Assembly (NCBI GenBank): GCA_016707445.1
Contig: JADJHR010000019.1
Coordinates: 372,001 to 436,000 of the forward strand
From: Rubrivivax sp.
Lineage (GTDB): Bacteria; Pseudomonadota; Gammaproteobacteria; Burkholderiales; Burkholderiaceae_C
Direction: 5' to 3'
Length of the DNA: 64,000 nt
A program made the position numbers and the translations under genes. Below, in pieces: positions 46,146-54,336 of this stretch (its first letter is position 1; every line of letters begins with the position of its first letter). The notes beneath the pieces were generated by a model. The model saw nothing but the letters and a program-made list of their open reading frames with translations, had not been told where the DNA came from and searched no databases.

Positions 46146-46442
46146 TTACTTGACGCGGTGTTGCGCCACGTGCGCGGCCAGGCTGCGGATCGAGCGGAAG
46201 ATGCGCTCGTTGTTCTCGTCGTCCGAGCGCAACTGGAAGCCAAAGCGGTGCGACACCTCGAGCGCCACTTCCAGGATGTCGATCGAGTCCAGCCCCAGGC
46301 CGTCACCGAACAGCGGCGCGCCGGTGTCGATCTCGGCCGCCGGTGTCTCCAGGTTCAGCGCGTCGACGAACAACTGCGCCAGCTCGCGCTCGAGTTCGGG
46401 GTGCACGGCGGCGGTGGTCGGGTCGGATGGCGGCAAAGACAC
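46146..46442 (-). CDS. acyl carrier protein, right arm of the aryl polyene cluster
   Basis: The 98-residue carrier protein starts at GTG 46442, chosen because GGAGGA lies just upstream and the longer reading frame would begin in non-coding sequence. The phosphopantetheine site is Ser53 in GLGLDSIDILEVAL. A tail of about 20 residues follows the usual fold. It is the first gene of the long minus-strand cluster transcript, 9 bp before the membrane protein gene. APE systems use two carriers; this and the one at 25899-26135 fit that pattern. Confidence 0.88.
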   Translation of the reverse strand: MSLPPSDPTTAAVHPELERELAQLFVDALNLETPAAEIDTGAPLFGDGLGLDSIDILEVALEVSHRFGFQLRSDDENNERIFRSIRSLAAHVAQHRVK

Positions 46443-46493
46443 AGGAAACGTCCTCCCACGGCAGCTGAGAAAGGTCGCGCCGTGAAGGGGGGG

Positions 46494-46499
46494 ATTGTA
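46494..46499 (-). promoter_or_regulatory. candidate -10 box of the main pigment operon
   Basis: TACAAT on the minus strand (46499-46494) lies about 50 bp upstream of the GTG start of the carrier protein gene and just after the response-regulator gene. No convincing -35 was seen. It is the best sigma-70 match in the gap. Confidence 0.4.
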
Positions 46500-46552
46500 G
46501 GAGGGGCCGGGTGGCCGCCAGCATCGAGCGTCGGCGGCGACCACCGGCGGTA

Positions 46553-47359
46553 CTACATGCCCTTGAACAGGTGCGCGTAGAGCCGGCTGGCGACCAGCTT
46601 CTCGGGCCGGCCGGCCAGGGTCAGCGTGACCTTGCCCGATTCTTCGCGGCGCGCGCTGACGATATTGCGCGCCTGCACCACGGTGCCGCGGTGCACCTGC
46701 CAGAAGACGGCCGGGTCGAGCTGCGGCAGCAGCTCGCGCAAAGACGCCCGGATCAGGTGCTCACGCTCGGCCGTCACCACGCGCACGTACTTGTCGGCGG
46801 CTTCGAAATACAGCACCTGGTCCACCGGCACCAGGTGCACCAGGCTGCCGACCTGGGCCTGGATGACCTGCAGGCGCGGCGCGGCAGGCGCTGCGGCCTG
46901 GCCGAGCAGGCTGCGCAGCTGGTCCAGGGTCTGCGCCAGCGCTTCGGCCGGCGGCGAGCGCTGGGCCAGACGCTGCTGCAGCCGCTGCACACAACCCGCC
47001 AGGCGATCGCGCTGCACCGGCTTGACCAGGTAGTCCACCGCCTGCGCGTCGAAGGCCTGCAGCGCGTACTGGTCGTAGGCGGTGACGAAGACCAGCAGCG
47101 GAAAGGGCCGGCCGCCGTCGGGCCAGTCTTCGGCCAGTGCCGTGGCCACCTCCAGCCCCGAGAGTGCCGGCATGCGGATGTCGAGAAAGCAGACCTCGGG
47201 CTGCAGCGCCAGCGCGGTGTCCAGCGCCGTCTGGCCATCGGCCGCCGTGGGCAGCAATTTCAGTGCGGGCCACAGTGCGGCCAGGTCGGCGCGCAGCGCA
47301 GTGGCCAGCAGCGGCTCGTCCTCGGCGATCAGCGCGGTTGCGGTGGTTGGGGTGTTCAT
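46553..47359 (-). CDS. LytTR-type response regulator (AlgR/LytR-like)
   Basis: This 268-residue protein has a receiver domain with phospho-acceptor Asp60 (VCFLDIRMPALSG), early acidic Glu13/Asp14 (IAEDEP) and Lys in DYLVKPVQ. A C-terminal LytTR DNA-binding domain follows (about 165-265: VLYFEAADKYVRVVT, QVHRGTVVQARNI). It is coupled to the kinase gene upstream (ATGA) and ends about 110 bp before the pigment operon start, in the same orientation. It may regulate the neighbouring export genes or the pigment operon; neither is shown. Confidence 0.88.
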   Translation of the reverse strand: MNTPTTATALIAEDEPLLATALRADLAALWPALKLLPTAADGQTALDTALALQPEVCFLDIRMPALSGLEVATALAEDWPDGGRPFPLLVFVTAYDQYALQAFDAQAVDYLVKPVQRDRLAGCVQRLQQRLAQRSPPAEALAQTLDQLRSLLGQAAAPAAPRLQVIQAQVGSLVHLVPVDQVLYFEAADKYVRVVTAEREHLIRASLRELLPQLDPAVFWQVHRGTVVQARNIVSARREESGKVTLTLAGRPEKLVASRLYAHLFKGM

Positions 47360-48453
47360 GCGGGTGTCAGCGGCAGCTGGATCAGGGCTTCGGTGCCGCC
47401 ATCGGCGTCGGTGGCAGCGCTCAGCGTCAGCGAAGCGCTGTCGCCGTACAGGCGGGCCAGGCGTTCGCGCACCAGTTCGAGCCCGAACTTCGAGCCGGCG
47501 GTGCCGGTGCCGTCAGCCGCCAGCCCGATGCCGGTGTCACGCACGCGCAGCTGCAGCCGGCCAGCATCGCGGCGCGCCGAGATATCGATGCGGCCGCCTT
47601 CGATCTTGGGCTCCAGCCCATGCTTGATGGCGTTTTCGACCAGCGGCTGCAGCAGCAGCGGGGGCACGCCCAGCTGGGCCAGGTCGGCCGGCAGATCGAA
47701 ACTGGGTTGCAGCCGCGCACCCATGCGCACGGCCATCAAGGCCAGGTAGTCGCGCAGGGCATCGAACTCCTGGGCCAGCGCATGGCGGTCGACCCGCGTG
47801 CCGGCCAGCGTGCTGCGCAGAAAGGCGATCAGGTGGTCCAGCATGGCCTGTGCCTGCGCCGGGTCGAGCCCGATCAGCACGCGCAGGTTGGCCAGCGTGT
47901 TGAACAGCATGTGCGGTTCGAGCTGGCTTTGCAGCAGCTTGAGCTGCAGTTCGCTGGCCAGGCGCTCGGCGGCCTCGGACTGCAGCTGCTGGATGTGCAG
48001 GCGTTCGCGCGCGTAGAAGATGTAGCTGACGACCATCGCCGCGAGCACGCTGAACATCAGCACCGGCGTGTGCACCAGCGCCACGCCCGCCGGCAGGCCC
48101 AGCACGGCGCGCGCAGCGGCATGGCCCAGCAGATAGCCGAAGACGGTGCCGATGACGACGATGGGCGCCATCCAGGGCCAGCCCGGCCAGCCTGTCGAGC
48201 CGCCGTGTTGGCGGTACAGCCAGCCCGCCACGACGGCGCGGCCCACGTCGATGAACAGCCAGCAGAAGTTGCCGATCAACAGCGAGAAGACCAGGCCGCT
48301 CCAGAAGCCCTTGTCGATCCCGAACAACCACAGCATGACCGCGATCAGTACACAGGCGATCTGATTGATGCCGGCGCGGATGGCCATCGAAAGGCGCAGC
48401 GACTTGGGGCTGGTGGATGGGGCCATCGACGGATTGTCAGCGCGCGTGTTCAT
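47356..48453 (-). CDS. LytS/YehU-type sensor histidine kinase
   Basis: The protein is 365 residues from ATG 48453. About four N-terminal hydrophobic helices (30-145) precede a short coiled segment, a His_kinase domain with phospho-acceptor His181 (QSQLEPHMLFNTLANL), and an HATPase with LVENAIKHGLEP and DTGIGLA. It pairs with the downstream LytTR regulator. The ligand is unknown; membrane-embedded sensing of the envelope is typical. The in-frame reading upstream lies inside the outer-membrane protein gene and was rejected. Confidence 0.85.
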   Translation of the reverse strand: MNTRADNPSMAPSTSPKSLRLSMAIRAGINQIACVLIAVMLWLFGIDKGFWSGLVFSLLIGNFCWLFIDVGRAVVAGWLYRQHGGSTGWPGWPWMAPIVVIGTVFGYLLGHAAARAVLGLPAGVALVHTPVLMFSVLAAMVVSYIFYARERLHIQQLQSEAAERLASELQLKLLQSQLEPHMLFNTLANLRVLIGLDPAQAQAMLDHLIAFLRSTLAGTRVDRHALAQEFDALRDYLALMAVRMGARLQPSFDLPADLAQLGVPPLLLQPLVENAIKHGLEPKIEGGRIDISARRDAGRLQLRVRDTGIGLAADGTGTAGSKFGLELVRERLARLYGDSASLTLSAATDADGGTEALIQLPLTPA

Positions 48454-48464
48454 GGCTGGGCGAT

Positions 48465-49722
48465 TCAGAAGGTCAACGTGGCGGCCAGCAGGGCGCTGCG
48501 CCGGGTGGGCAGCTGGGCCAGTATCGACGCCGCCGGGCCACCGTACCAGCGCAGGCCGGCATCGATGCGCCAGCGATCGCCGGTCCATTGCAGCGCGGCG
48601 CTGACGATGTGGCCGCGGTCGGCCGGGGTCAGCAGCGCATCGACCGACAGCGTCCAGTCCTCGGGCTGCCAGGCCATGCGGGCATAGACGTTGTCGCGGC
48701 GCAGGCTGGCGCTGCCGAAGGGCGTGGCCTGCCAGGCCAGGTTGCCGGCCGCAGCCCCGCGCCAGGCCGCTTGCTGCGCCAGCGTGGCCAGGGCCCGGTT
48801 GCGCGTGCCCCAGTCGCGCCACTGGGCGTCGCTGAGCGCGGTGCCGTCGTGCCAGGCCTCGAACAGCAGGCTCAGGCGCGGGCCGCCGGTCCACTGGCCG
48901 CCCAGCAACCATTGGCTGCCGCCGCCCAGCGTTTGCTGCTGCCAGGGATTGGTTGCCTGCAGCGACCGGTCAGTGGGGCCGGTGGTCCAGCCGTCGTGGC
49001 GTTCAAACACGCGTGCCGAGGCATGCAGTTCGAGCGCGTCGCCGGCCACCCACGACAGCGCCAGGCCCGTGCTGGCACCCGTGTGGCGACCGTGGCGCGC
49101 AAAGCCGTGCAGGTCGAGCCCGCCCAGCCGCGTGTAGGCGCGTGCGGCCAGCGCCGATTCACGCGCACCGCGCTGGTCGTCTGCGCGCTGATTCCAGCGC
49201 TGCGGGTTCGCCCACACCAGCGCCAGCGTCGACTCGGCGCTGAAGCCTTCGACCATCAGCAGCGGCCGGCCCTCGGGCGTCTGGCCGAACTGCGTGCGCC
49301 GCGTTTCCTGCTGCACCACGTCGTTGGGCCGAAAGCCGTAGCCCACGTCCCAGCCCAGCACCTTCTTGCCGGCCGACAGCTGCCAGGGCCCCAGGTCGAG
49401 CGCGGCATCGAGCTCGTTCACGCGGCTGCCGTCATTGCCGGCCCCGCCCTGCAGGCGCTGATGCGCCAGCAGCACATTGCCGTGCAGCGACAAGCCGGCC
49501 GGCAGCCGCTGCGTGTGGCGCAGCTCGGCCTGCAGCAGCGCACCCGAAGGCGTGGCCGGCGCCAAGCCCGGTTGCAGTGCCTCGGCCTGAGCGAGCGGGC
49601 CGCGGTCGGCGGCCGATCGGTCGTCGGCGCGCAGCGTGACCGCTGTCGGCACCGCTGTCGGCGGCGGCGACGGCGGGCAGGGCCAGGCTGCACAGCAGCA
49701 GCGCGATGGGCAGCGTGCGCAT
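48465..49722 (-). pseudogene. predicted outer-membrane beta-barrel protein, frameshifted near the signal peptide as read
   Basis: ATG 49722 encodes a clear signal peptide (MRTLPIALLLCSLALPAVAA). Between about 49620 and 49680, near a duplicated GACAGCGGT, one extra base shifts the frame. The remaining 390 residues are intact to 48465 and rich in alternating aromatic and polar residues ending in ALLAATLTF, a barrel-like C-terminal strand. I do not recognise the family. It lies between the LolA-like gene and the kinase gene in a minus-strand run, so it may be the outer-membrane end of the ABC/LolA-like pathway. Confidence 0.65.
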
Positions 49723-49726
49723 GCAC

Positions 49727-50467
49727 TCACTCCAGCGTGACATTGCGCGCCAGGAACATCGGATTCAACCAGGCGTCGGGCACCTGCCGGGCCTGGCGCG
49801 ACAGGTAGCGCACGCGCGTTTCCTTATGGTTGCCCAGCTTGTCCTGCAACAGCATCTGATCGACCTGGGCGCCGCCCTTGTCCAGCAAGAAGCGCGCGCG
49901 CTTGGCCAGCTTGTCCGACTGCACGTACAACTCGGCGGCCACCGGCTCGCCGTGCGGCTTGCCGATCCAGAGTTCGATGCGCGCATAGCTCAGGCCCTTG
50001 CGCTGCGCCTGCAGGCTGAGGTGGCGGCAGGCGCGCTGGTCGTCGGGTGCCGGGCAGGCTTCGTCGCCGAGAAGGCGGCCGTCGTAGTCGTCGGCCCAGT
50101 TCAGCGTGGCAATGTCACCGGTGGATGCATCACCCAGCAGCTTCTGGCTGGGCGTGATGCGCAGCGGGCGCTGACTGCCCGGCAGCAGCAGCCAGAAGTC
50201 GTCGCCCAGCATCAGCACCTTCTGCCCGGCTTCGGCCGGTGATCGCATCAGCACCAGCGAGCGCCGCTGCGGCTGCACATACACGGTGTAGCGCCTTTGC
50301 TTGTCGAGCTGACCGTCGCGGCCGTAGGTGCCGACCTCGGTCTCGACCTGCATCGCGTCGCTGCCGCTGCGGTAGCGGTCGGCCGCCTTCAGCAGGCTGG
50401 TCACGTCGTCGGCGGCGTGGGCGCTGCCCAGCATGAGCAAGGTGGCAAACAGCAAACGGTGTTTCAT
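49727..50467 (-). CDS. outer-membrane lipoprotein-sorting protein (LolA-like fold)
   Basis: The protein is 246 residues from ATG 50467 with a signal peptide (MKHRLLFATLLMLGSAHA). The mature part matches LolA-like sorting proteins that accompany FtsX-type transporters: VGTYGRDGQLDKQRRYTVYV, LRITPSQKLLGDASTGDIATLNW and RARFLLDKGGAQVDQMLLQDK. It should bind a hydrophobic substrate in the periplasm. It is 20 bp downstream of the permease gene. It is a different type of LolA-like protein from the one inside the pigment cluster. Confidence 0.8.
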   Translation of the reverse strand: MKHRLLFATLLMLGSAHAADDVTSLLKAADRYRSGSDAMQVETEVGTYGRDGQLDKQRRYTVYVQPQRRSLVLMRSPAEAGQKVLMLGDDFWLLLPGSQRPLRITPSQKLLGDASTGDIATLNWADDYDGRLLGDEACPAPDDQRACRHLSLQAQRKGLSYARIELWIGKPHGEPVAAELYVQSDKLAKRARFLLDKGGAQVDQMLLQDKLGNHKETRVRYLSRQARQVPDAWLNPMFLARNVTLE

Positions 50468-50486
50468 GCTCAGAGACTCCATGACT

Positions 50487-51704
50487 TCAGACGTGGGCGA
50501 GGGCGTCGACCACCGGTTTGGCCACGGTGCGCCGCGCCACCAGGGCCGACGCGGCACAGGCCAGGACCAGCATCGCCAGCAGGGTCATGCCGTACAGGCT
50601 GCCGTCGATGGCCACCTGCAGCGGATAGCCCACGCTGCGCCCGGGGGGCGGCGGCATCTGCATCGGAAAGACCAGCAGCGACACGCTGACGGCCAGCGCC
50701 AGCGCCGCCCCCATGGCCGCGCCCAGGCCGCCGAGCAGCAGGCCTTCGAGCGCGAAGCTGCGCACCAGCTGCGCCGGCAGCGTGCCCAAAGCGCGCAGCG
50801 TGCCGATCTCACGCGTGCGTTCGATCACCGCCATCGCCATCGCGTTGGTGACGACGAAGACGACGATGACGCCGATGATCAGTCCCAGCGCGCCGAAGAT
50901 GCGGTTGTAGAGCTCTTTCACGCTGCGGTAGAAGAAGGCCTGGTCGAGCCAGGTCTGCACTTTCAGATCAGGCAGCGCCGCCTGCAGCCGCTGCTGCGTG
51001 CCGGCGGTGGCGGCCATGCGGTCGAGAAACACGCCCAGGCTGGACACGCGCTGCGTCACCAGCAGCTTCTGCGCGGTGGCGATGTCGGTGTAGACCAGGC
51101 GCCGGTCGAGATCGGGCACGCCGGTGGACACGATGCCGGCCACCGTCACGTCGAGTGCATTCAGCGCACCGTCGGTGGTGCTGGCCAGTAACGTCAGGCT
51201 GCTGCCGGGGCTGGCCTTCAGGCTGCGTGCCAGGCCGTCGCCCAGCATCACCTGCAGCTGCTGGTCGGACGCCAGCACCTTGCCGGCCAGCACTTTCAGA
51301 AACGGCCCCTTGACCGCGAATTCGGCGTCGGGGTCGATGCCGGTGGCGACCATCACGGTGCTCTTGTCACCGTTGCTGATGAGTCCGCTGAAGTCCACGC
51401 GAGGCAGCACCTGGCGCACGTGCGGGTCGGCCAGCAGCTGCGCCTTCAAGGCGTCGGCCTTGTCCAGGCCATGCTGCAGCGGCACGTCCTCGTCGCGCTC
51501 GAACTGCGCCGGGCGGGCCACGATCAGGTGGCCGCTGCTGCGCGCGGCGGCCTCGGCCAGGCCCTCGTAGGTGAAGAGCGCAAAGCCCCCGGCGAGCAGG
51601 ATGGCGGCGGTGCCCAGCGCGGCGATCAGGACCGTCACCGCAGCGCGGCGGCGGTTGCGCAAGGTGTTGGCCCAGGCGAAGGCCAGCCAGCGAAAGGCGT
51701 TCAT
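50487..51704 (-). CDS. FtsX-type ABC transporter permease (MacB/LolC-like)
   Basis: The 405-residue protein has one N-terminal helix (RAAVTVLIAALGTAAILLAGG), a large periplasmic MacB_PCD domain, and three C-terminal helices starting IFGALGLIIGVIVVFVVTNAMAMAVIERTREIG. It begins immediately after the ATPase stop. Transporters of this type extrude or extract substrates such as lipoproteins without moving them through a channel. With the LolA-like and barrel genes downstream it looks like a dedicated envelope lipid or lipoprotein route. Confidence 0.85.
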   Translation of the reverse strand: MNAFRWLAFAWANTLRNRRRAAVTVLIAALGTAAILLAGGFALFTYEGLAEAAARSSGHLIVARPAQFERDEDVPLQHGLDKADALKAQLLADPHVRQVLPRVDFSGLISNGDKSTVMVATGIDPDAEFAVKGPFLKVLAGKVLASDQQLQVMLGDGLARSLKASPGSSLTLLASTTDGALNALDVTVAGIVSTGVPDLDRRLVYTDIATAQKLLVTQRVSSLGVFLDRMAATAGTQQRLQAALPDLKVQTWLDQAFFYRSVKELYNRIFGALGLIIGVIVVFVVTNAMAMAVIERTREIGTLRALGTLPAQLVRSFALEGLLLGGLGAAMGAALALAVSVSLLVFPMQMPPPPGRSVGYPLQVAIDGSLYGMTLLAMLVLACAASALVARRTVAKPVVDALAHV

Positions 51705-52409
51705 TCAGGCCACCTTGGCAAACGGTTGTTCGGGCAGGAAACGGCCGTCCAGCAGGCGCAGCACGCGGTCGCAGCGCGCCAGCAAACGATCGTCGTGGGT
51801 TGCGATCAGGAAGGCTGCGCCCTGCGCGTGGCCCTGCTCGCGCATCAGGTCCAGCACCTGATCGGCGGTGTGCGAATCGAGGTTGGCCGTGGGCTCGTCG
51901 GCGATCACCAGCGCCGGCTGCTTGACCAGCGCACGTGCGATCGCCACGCGCTGGCGCTGCCCGCCCGACAAGGCGTCGGGCCGGTGTGCCGCATGCGCGG
52001 CCAGGCCCACTGCGTCGAGCATGGCGCGTACGCGCTGCCGGCGCTCGGGCACCGGCACGCCGGCGATGAAGAGCGCGTAGTCGACGTTGTCGTGCACCGT
52101 CATCACCGGCACCAGGTTGAAACCCTGGAAGACGAAGCCGATGGCGTCGCGGCGCAGCAGCGTGGCCTCGGTCTCCGACAGGCCCTGTACCGGGCGGCCG
52201 CGCAGCAACACGCTGCCGCTGTCGGCGTGGTCGATCAAGCCGGCGACGTTCAGCAGCGTGCTCTTGCCGCTGCCTGAGGGGCCGGTCAGCGCCAGCATCT
52301 CGCCAGGGCGCAGCTGCAGGTCCACACCCTGCAAGGCCGGCACCACGTGGGCGCCCAGGCGGTAGGTCTTGTGCACCCCGCTCAGGCGCAGAACGTCATC
52401 GCGGCCCAT
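51705..52409 (-). CDS. ABC transporter ATPase (MacB/LolD-like)
   Basis: This 234-residue ATPase has Walker A GPSGSGKST, signature LSGGQRQR and Walker B VIADEPTANLD, with a LolD/MacB-like SETEATLLRRDAIGFVFQGFNLVP. It energises the FtsX-type permease encoded next. It is part of the run 53124 to 46553 that reads helical exported protein, ATPase, permease, LolA-like, barrel, kinase, regulator, all on the minus strand. Confidence 0.9.
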   Translation of the reverse strand: MGRDDVLRLSGVHKTYRLGAHVVPALQGVDLQLRPGEMLALTGPSGSGKSTLLNVAGLIDHADSGSVLLRGRPVQGLSETEATLLRRDAIGFVFQGFNLVPVMTVHDNVDYALFIAGVPVPERRQRVRAMLDAVGLAAHAAHRPDALSGGQRQRVAIARALVKQPALVIADEPTANLDSHTADQVLDLMREQGHAQGAAFLIATHDDRLLARCDRVLRLLDGRFLPEQPFAKVA

Positions 52410-52410
52410 C

Positions 52411-53124
52411 TCACAGCGCCTTCAGCTTGCTGCGTGCCAGGTCGGCCTGCGGCGCGTTGCTGCCCGCCACCAACTCGTACCACCGGCGCGCCTGCGCCGG
52501 CTGCTTGTCGGTCTCGGCCAGCTGTGCGGCGCGCAACCACACCGCAGCGCGGAAGGGCAGTGGCGAGTCGCCGAACAAAGGACTGCCCAGCACCTGGTCG
52601 AGCAGCTTCCTGCCGCGTTCGTTGCGGTTGAACATCGCCGGCAGCGCCAGAAAGGTGCCCACCGCCACGAAATGTGTCTCCAGCACCGCGGGCACGCCAC
52701 GGTGTAGCGCTGCGTCGTGCGCTGGCGTCAGTTGCGCCAGCGCCTTGTCGATCAGTGCTAGGCCGTCTTCGGCGTAGCTCATCTTGCGCCAGGGCAGCAG
52801 CGTGGTCGTCGCGCGCATCGAGGTGCTGGCGCCGGCGTACGCCCGCAGCACCGGATCGGTGGGATGGGCGGCGGACAGGTGGGCAAAGCGCTCGGCGGCG
52901 TCGTCGATCGCCGCGTGATCGTTCGGGCCGGCCTGCTGAAAGCGCTTGAAGGCGGCGATCAGCTCAGCGTCGGCTGCAGCCGGTACAGGCTGCGCGCAGG
53001 CCGAGGGGCTGCTGACCAGCAGTGCGGCGCTGCCGAGGGCGACGACCGTGGGCAAGGCCACGGCCAGCAGCAGGCGGCGGCTGGGGCTGGCGGCGAGCAG
53101 GTCGAGGGTGGGGCGAAGGGCCAT
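52411..53124 (-). CDS. exported helical (TPR-like) protein of unknown function
   Basis: The 237-residue protein has an N-terminal hydrophobic segment (LLLAVALPTVVALGSAALLV), probably a signal peptide or anchor. A helical Ala-rich domain resembles tetratricopeptide arrays (ERFAHLSAAHPTDPVLRAYAG, RAAVWLRAAQLAETDKQPAQARRWYELVAG). It is 1 bp upstream of the ATPase gene and heads that operon. The start codon lies in a 10-bp inverted repeat and an AGGAG ribosome-binding site lies just upstream. The function is not known. Confidence 0.65.
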   Translation of the reverse strand: MALRPTLDLLAASPSRRLLLAVALPTVVALGSAALLVSSPSACAQPVPAAADAELIAAFKRFQQAGPNDHAAIDDAAERFAHLSAAHPTDPVLRAYAGASTSMRATTTLLPWRKMSYAEDGLALIDKALAQLTPAHDAALHRGVPAVLETHFVAVGTFLALPAMFNRNERGRKLLDQVLGSPLFGDSPLPFRAAVWLRAAQLAETDKQPAQARRWYELVAGSNAPQADLARSKLKAL

Positions 53125-53157
53125 GACGACTCCTGTGTGAAGGAATGGTCGTCATGG
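53121..53157 (-). promoter_or_regulatory. inverted repeat covering the start codon of the ABC operon's first gene
   Basis: CCATGACGAC (53121-53130) and GTCGTCATGG (53148-53157) are perfect 10-bp complements with a 17-nt spacer. On the mRNA the 3' arm contains the start codon of the 52411-53124 gene, and most of the AGGAG ribosome-binding site sits in the loop. It could form a translational hairpin or serve as a dimeric operator. Confidence 0.45.
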
Positions 53158-53263
53158 TGTCGGCCCGGGCCGGTGTGCGCAGCCGGGCTGCGACGAAGTG
53201 GCGCCGGGTGTCGTGAAGTGACCTGGGCGGGCGGCCAGCGCCCGCCGTTGGACTACGGCTCGA

Positions 53264-54325
53264 TCAACGCTCGATGGTCTTGTTCCAGCGCGAGTTCCAC
53301 TCCGGCCGCAGCTGGTTGACGGCGTCCCAGTCCAGCGTCACCACGGTCTTCATGTAGGCCTGGAAGCGCTTGACCGTCTCGGCCGCGGCCGGCGTCGTGG
53401 CCTGGGTCTTGAGGTTGCTGGGGATCTGGTTGCCGAACTCCAGCGCCGCCGCCTGCGCCTGCGGTGTGAGCAGGAACTCGGCCAGCTTCTGCGCCAGGTC
53501 GGGTGCGTCGTTGTTGGCGGTGACGCATTCGGCCACCATCAGCAGCACCGACCCTTCCTTGGGCTGCGCGTATTCCATCGGGATGCCCTTGGCCTTCTGC
53601 ACGGCCACGCTGGTGGGCGTAAGCGGGAAGATCGCCGCTTCGCCGGTCTGCACCATCTCGCTGAGCTTGGCCGAGCTCGGGATGTATTCCAGCACGTTGG
53701 GCCCGATGGTGCTGCGCCACTTGCTGAAGCCGGGGTCGACGTTCTTCTCGCTGCCCCCCTGGATGCGGTTGAACATCAAGAAGCCGTGCAGCCCGAAGCT
53801 GCTCGACGGCAGCGACTGGAACACCACCTTGCCCTTGAACTTGGGGTCGGCAAAGTCCATCCACGAGGTCGGCGCCGGCCACTTCTTCTCGTCGAACATC
53901 TTCTTGTTGTAGCCGATGCCCGTCATGCCGACGTTGACACCTGCGGCCATGCCGCCGGCCATGCGCGCGCTGGGGTACAGGTCCTTCAGCACGGGCGAGT
54001 TGACCATCTTCTGGCACAGGCCCAGCTTGACGGCCCGCATCATCACCCCGTCGTCGAGGAACATCACGTGCACGGGCGGCCGTTCCTTGCTGGCCTGCAC
54101 CTTGGCCAGGATGTCCGACGAGGTGCCGGGCACCACCACCACCTTGGCGTTGTGGATGCGCTCGAAAGCCGGGAACACGTACTTGGTGTACGACTGCTCC
54201 ATCACACCGCCGTTCATGCCGATGTAGATCGTCCGGGTCTGGGCCTGGGCCTGGGTGTGGACGACACTGGCCAGGGTGAGTGCCGACAGTGCGAACAACG
54301 CGGTGGTCTTGCGGGCGGGTGACAT
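53264..54325 (-). CDS. ABC transporter substrate-binding protein (polyamine/spermidine type)
   Basis: The protein is 353 residues from ATG 54325, preceded by AAAGGA. The signal peptide runs to about residue 28 (HTQAQA-QTR). The mature part is a PotD-type periplasmic binding protein (IYIGMNGGVMEQSYTKYVFPAFE, KFKGKVVFQSLPSSS, PSSAKLSEMVQTGEAAIFPL). It is the last gene of the run ATPase, permease, permease, oxidase subunits, binding protein. The ligand is probably an amine, opine or amino acid oxidised by the adjacent dehydrogenase. Confidence 0.85.
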   Translation of the reverse strand: MSPARKTTALFALSALTLASVVHTQAQAQTRTIYIGMNGGVMEQSYTKYVFPAFERIHNAKVVVVPGTSSDILAKVQASKERPPVHVMFLDDGVMMRAVKLGLCQKMVNSPVLKDLYPSARMAGGMAAGVNVGMTGIGYNKKMFDEKKWPAPTSWMDFADPKFKGKVVFQSLPSSSFGLHGFLMFNRIQGGSEKNVDPGFSKWRSTIGPNVLEYIPSSAKLSEMVQTGEAAIFPLTPTSVAVQKAKGIPMEYAQPKEGSVLLMVAECVTANNDAPDLAQKLAEFLLTPQAQAAALEFGNQIPSNLKTQATTPAAAETVKRFQAYMKTVVTLDWDAVNQLRPEWNSRWNKTIER

Positions 54326-54336
54326 GGGTTTTCCTT

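Noticed and set aside
53121..53157. Inverted repeat as a classical terminator
   Set aside because: No T-run follows on either strand and the arm contains a start codon, so a regulatory role is more likely.
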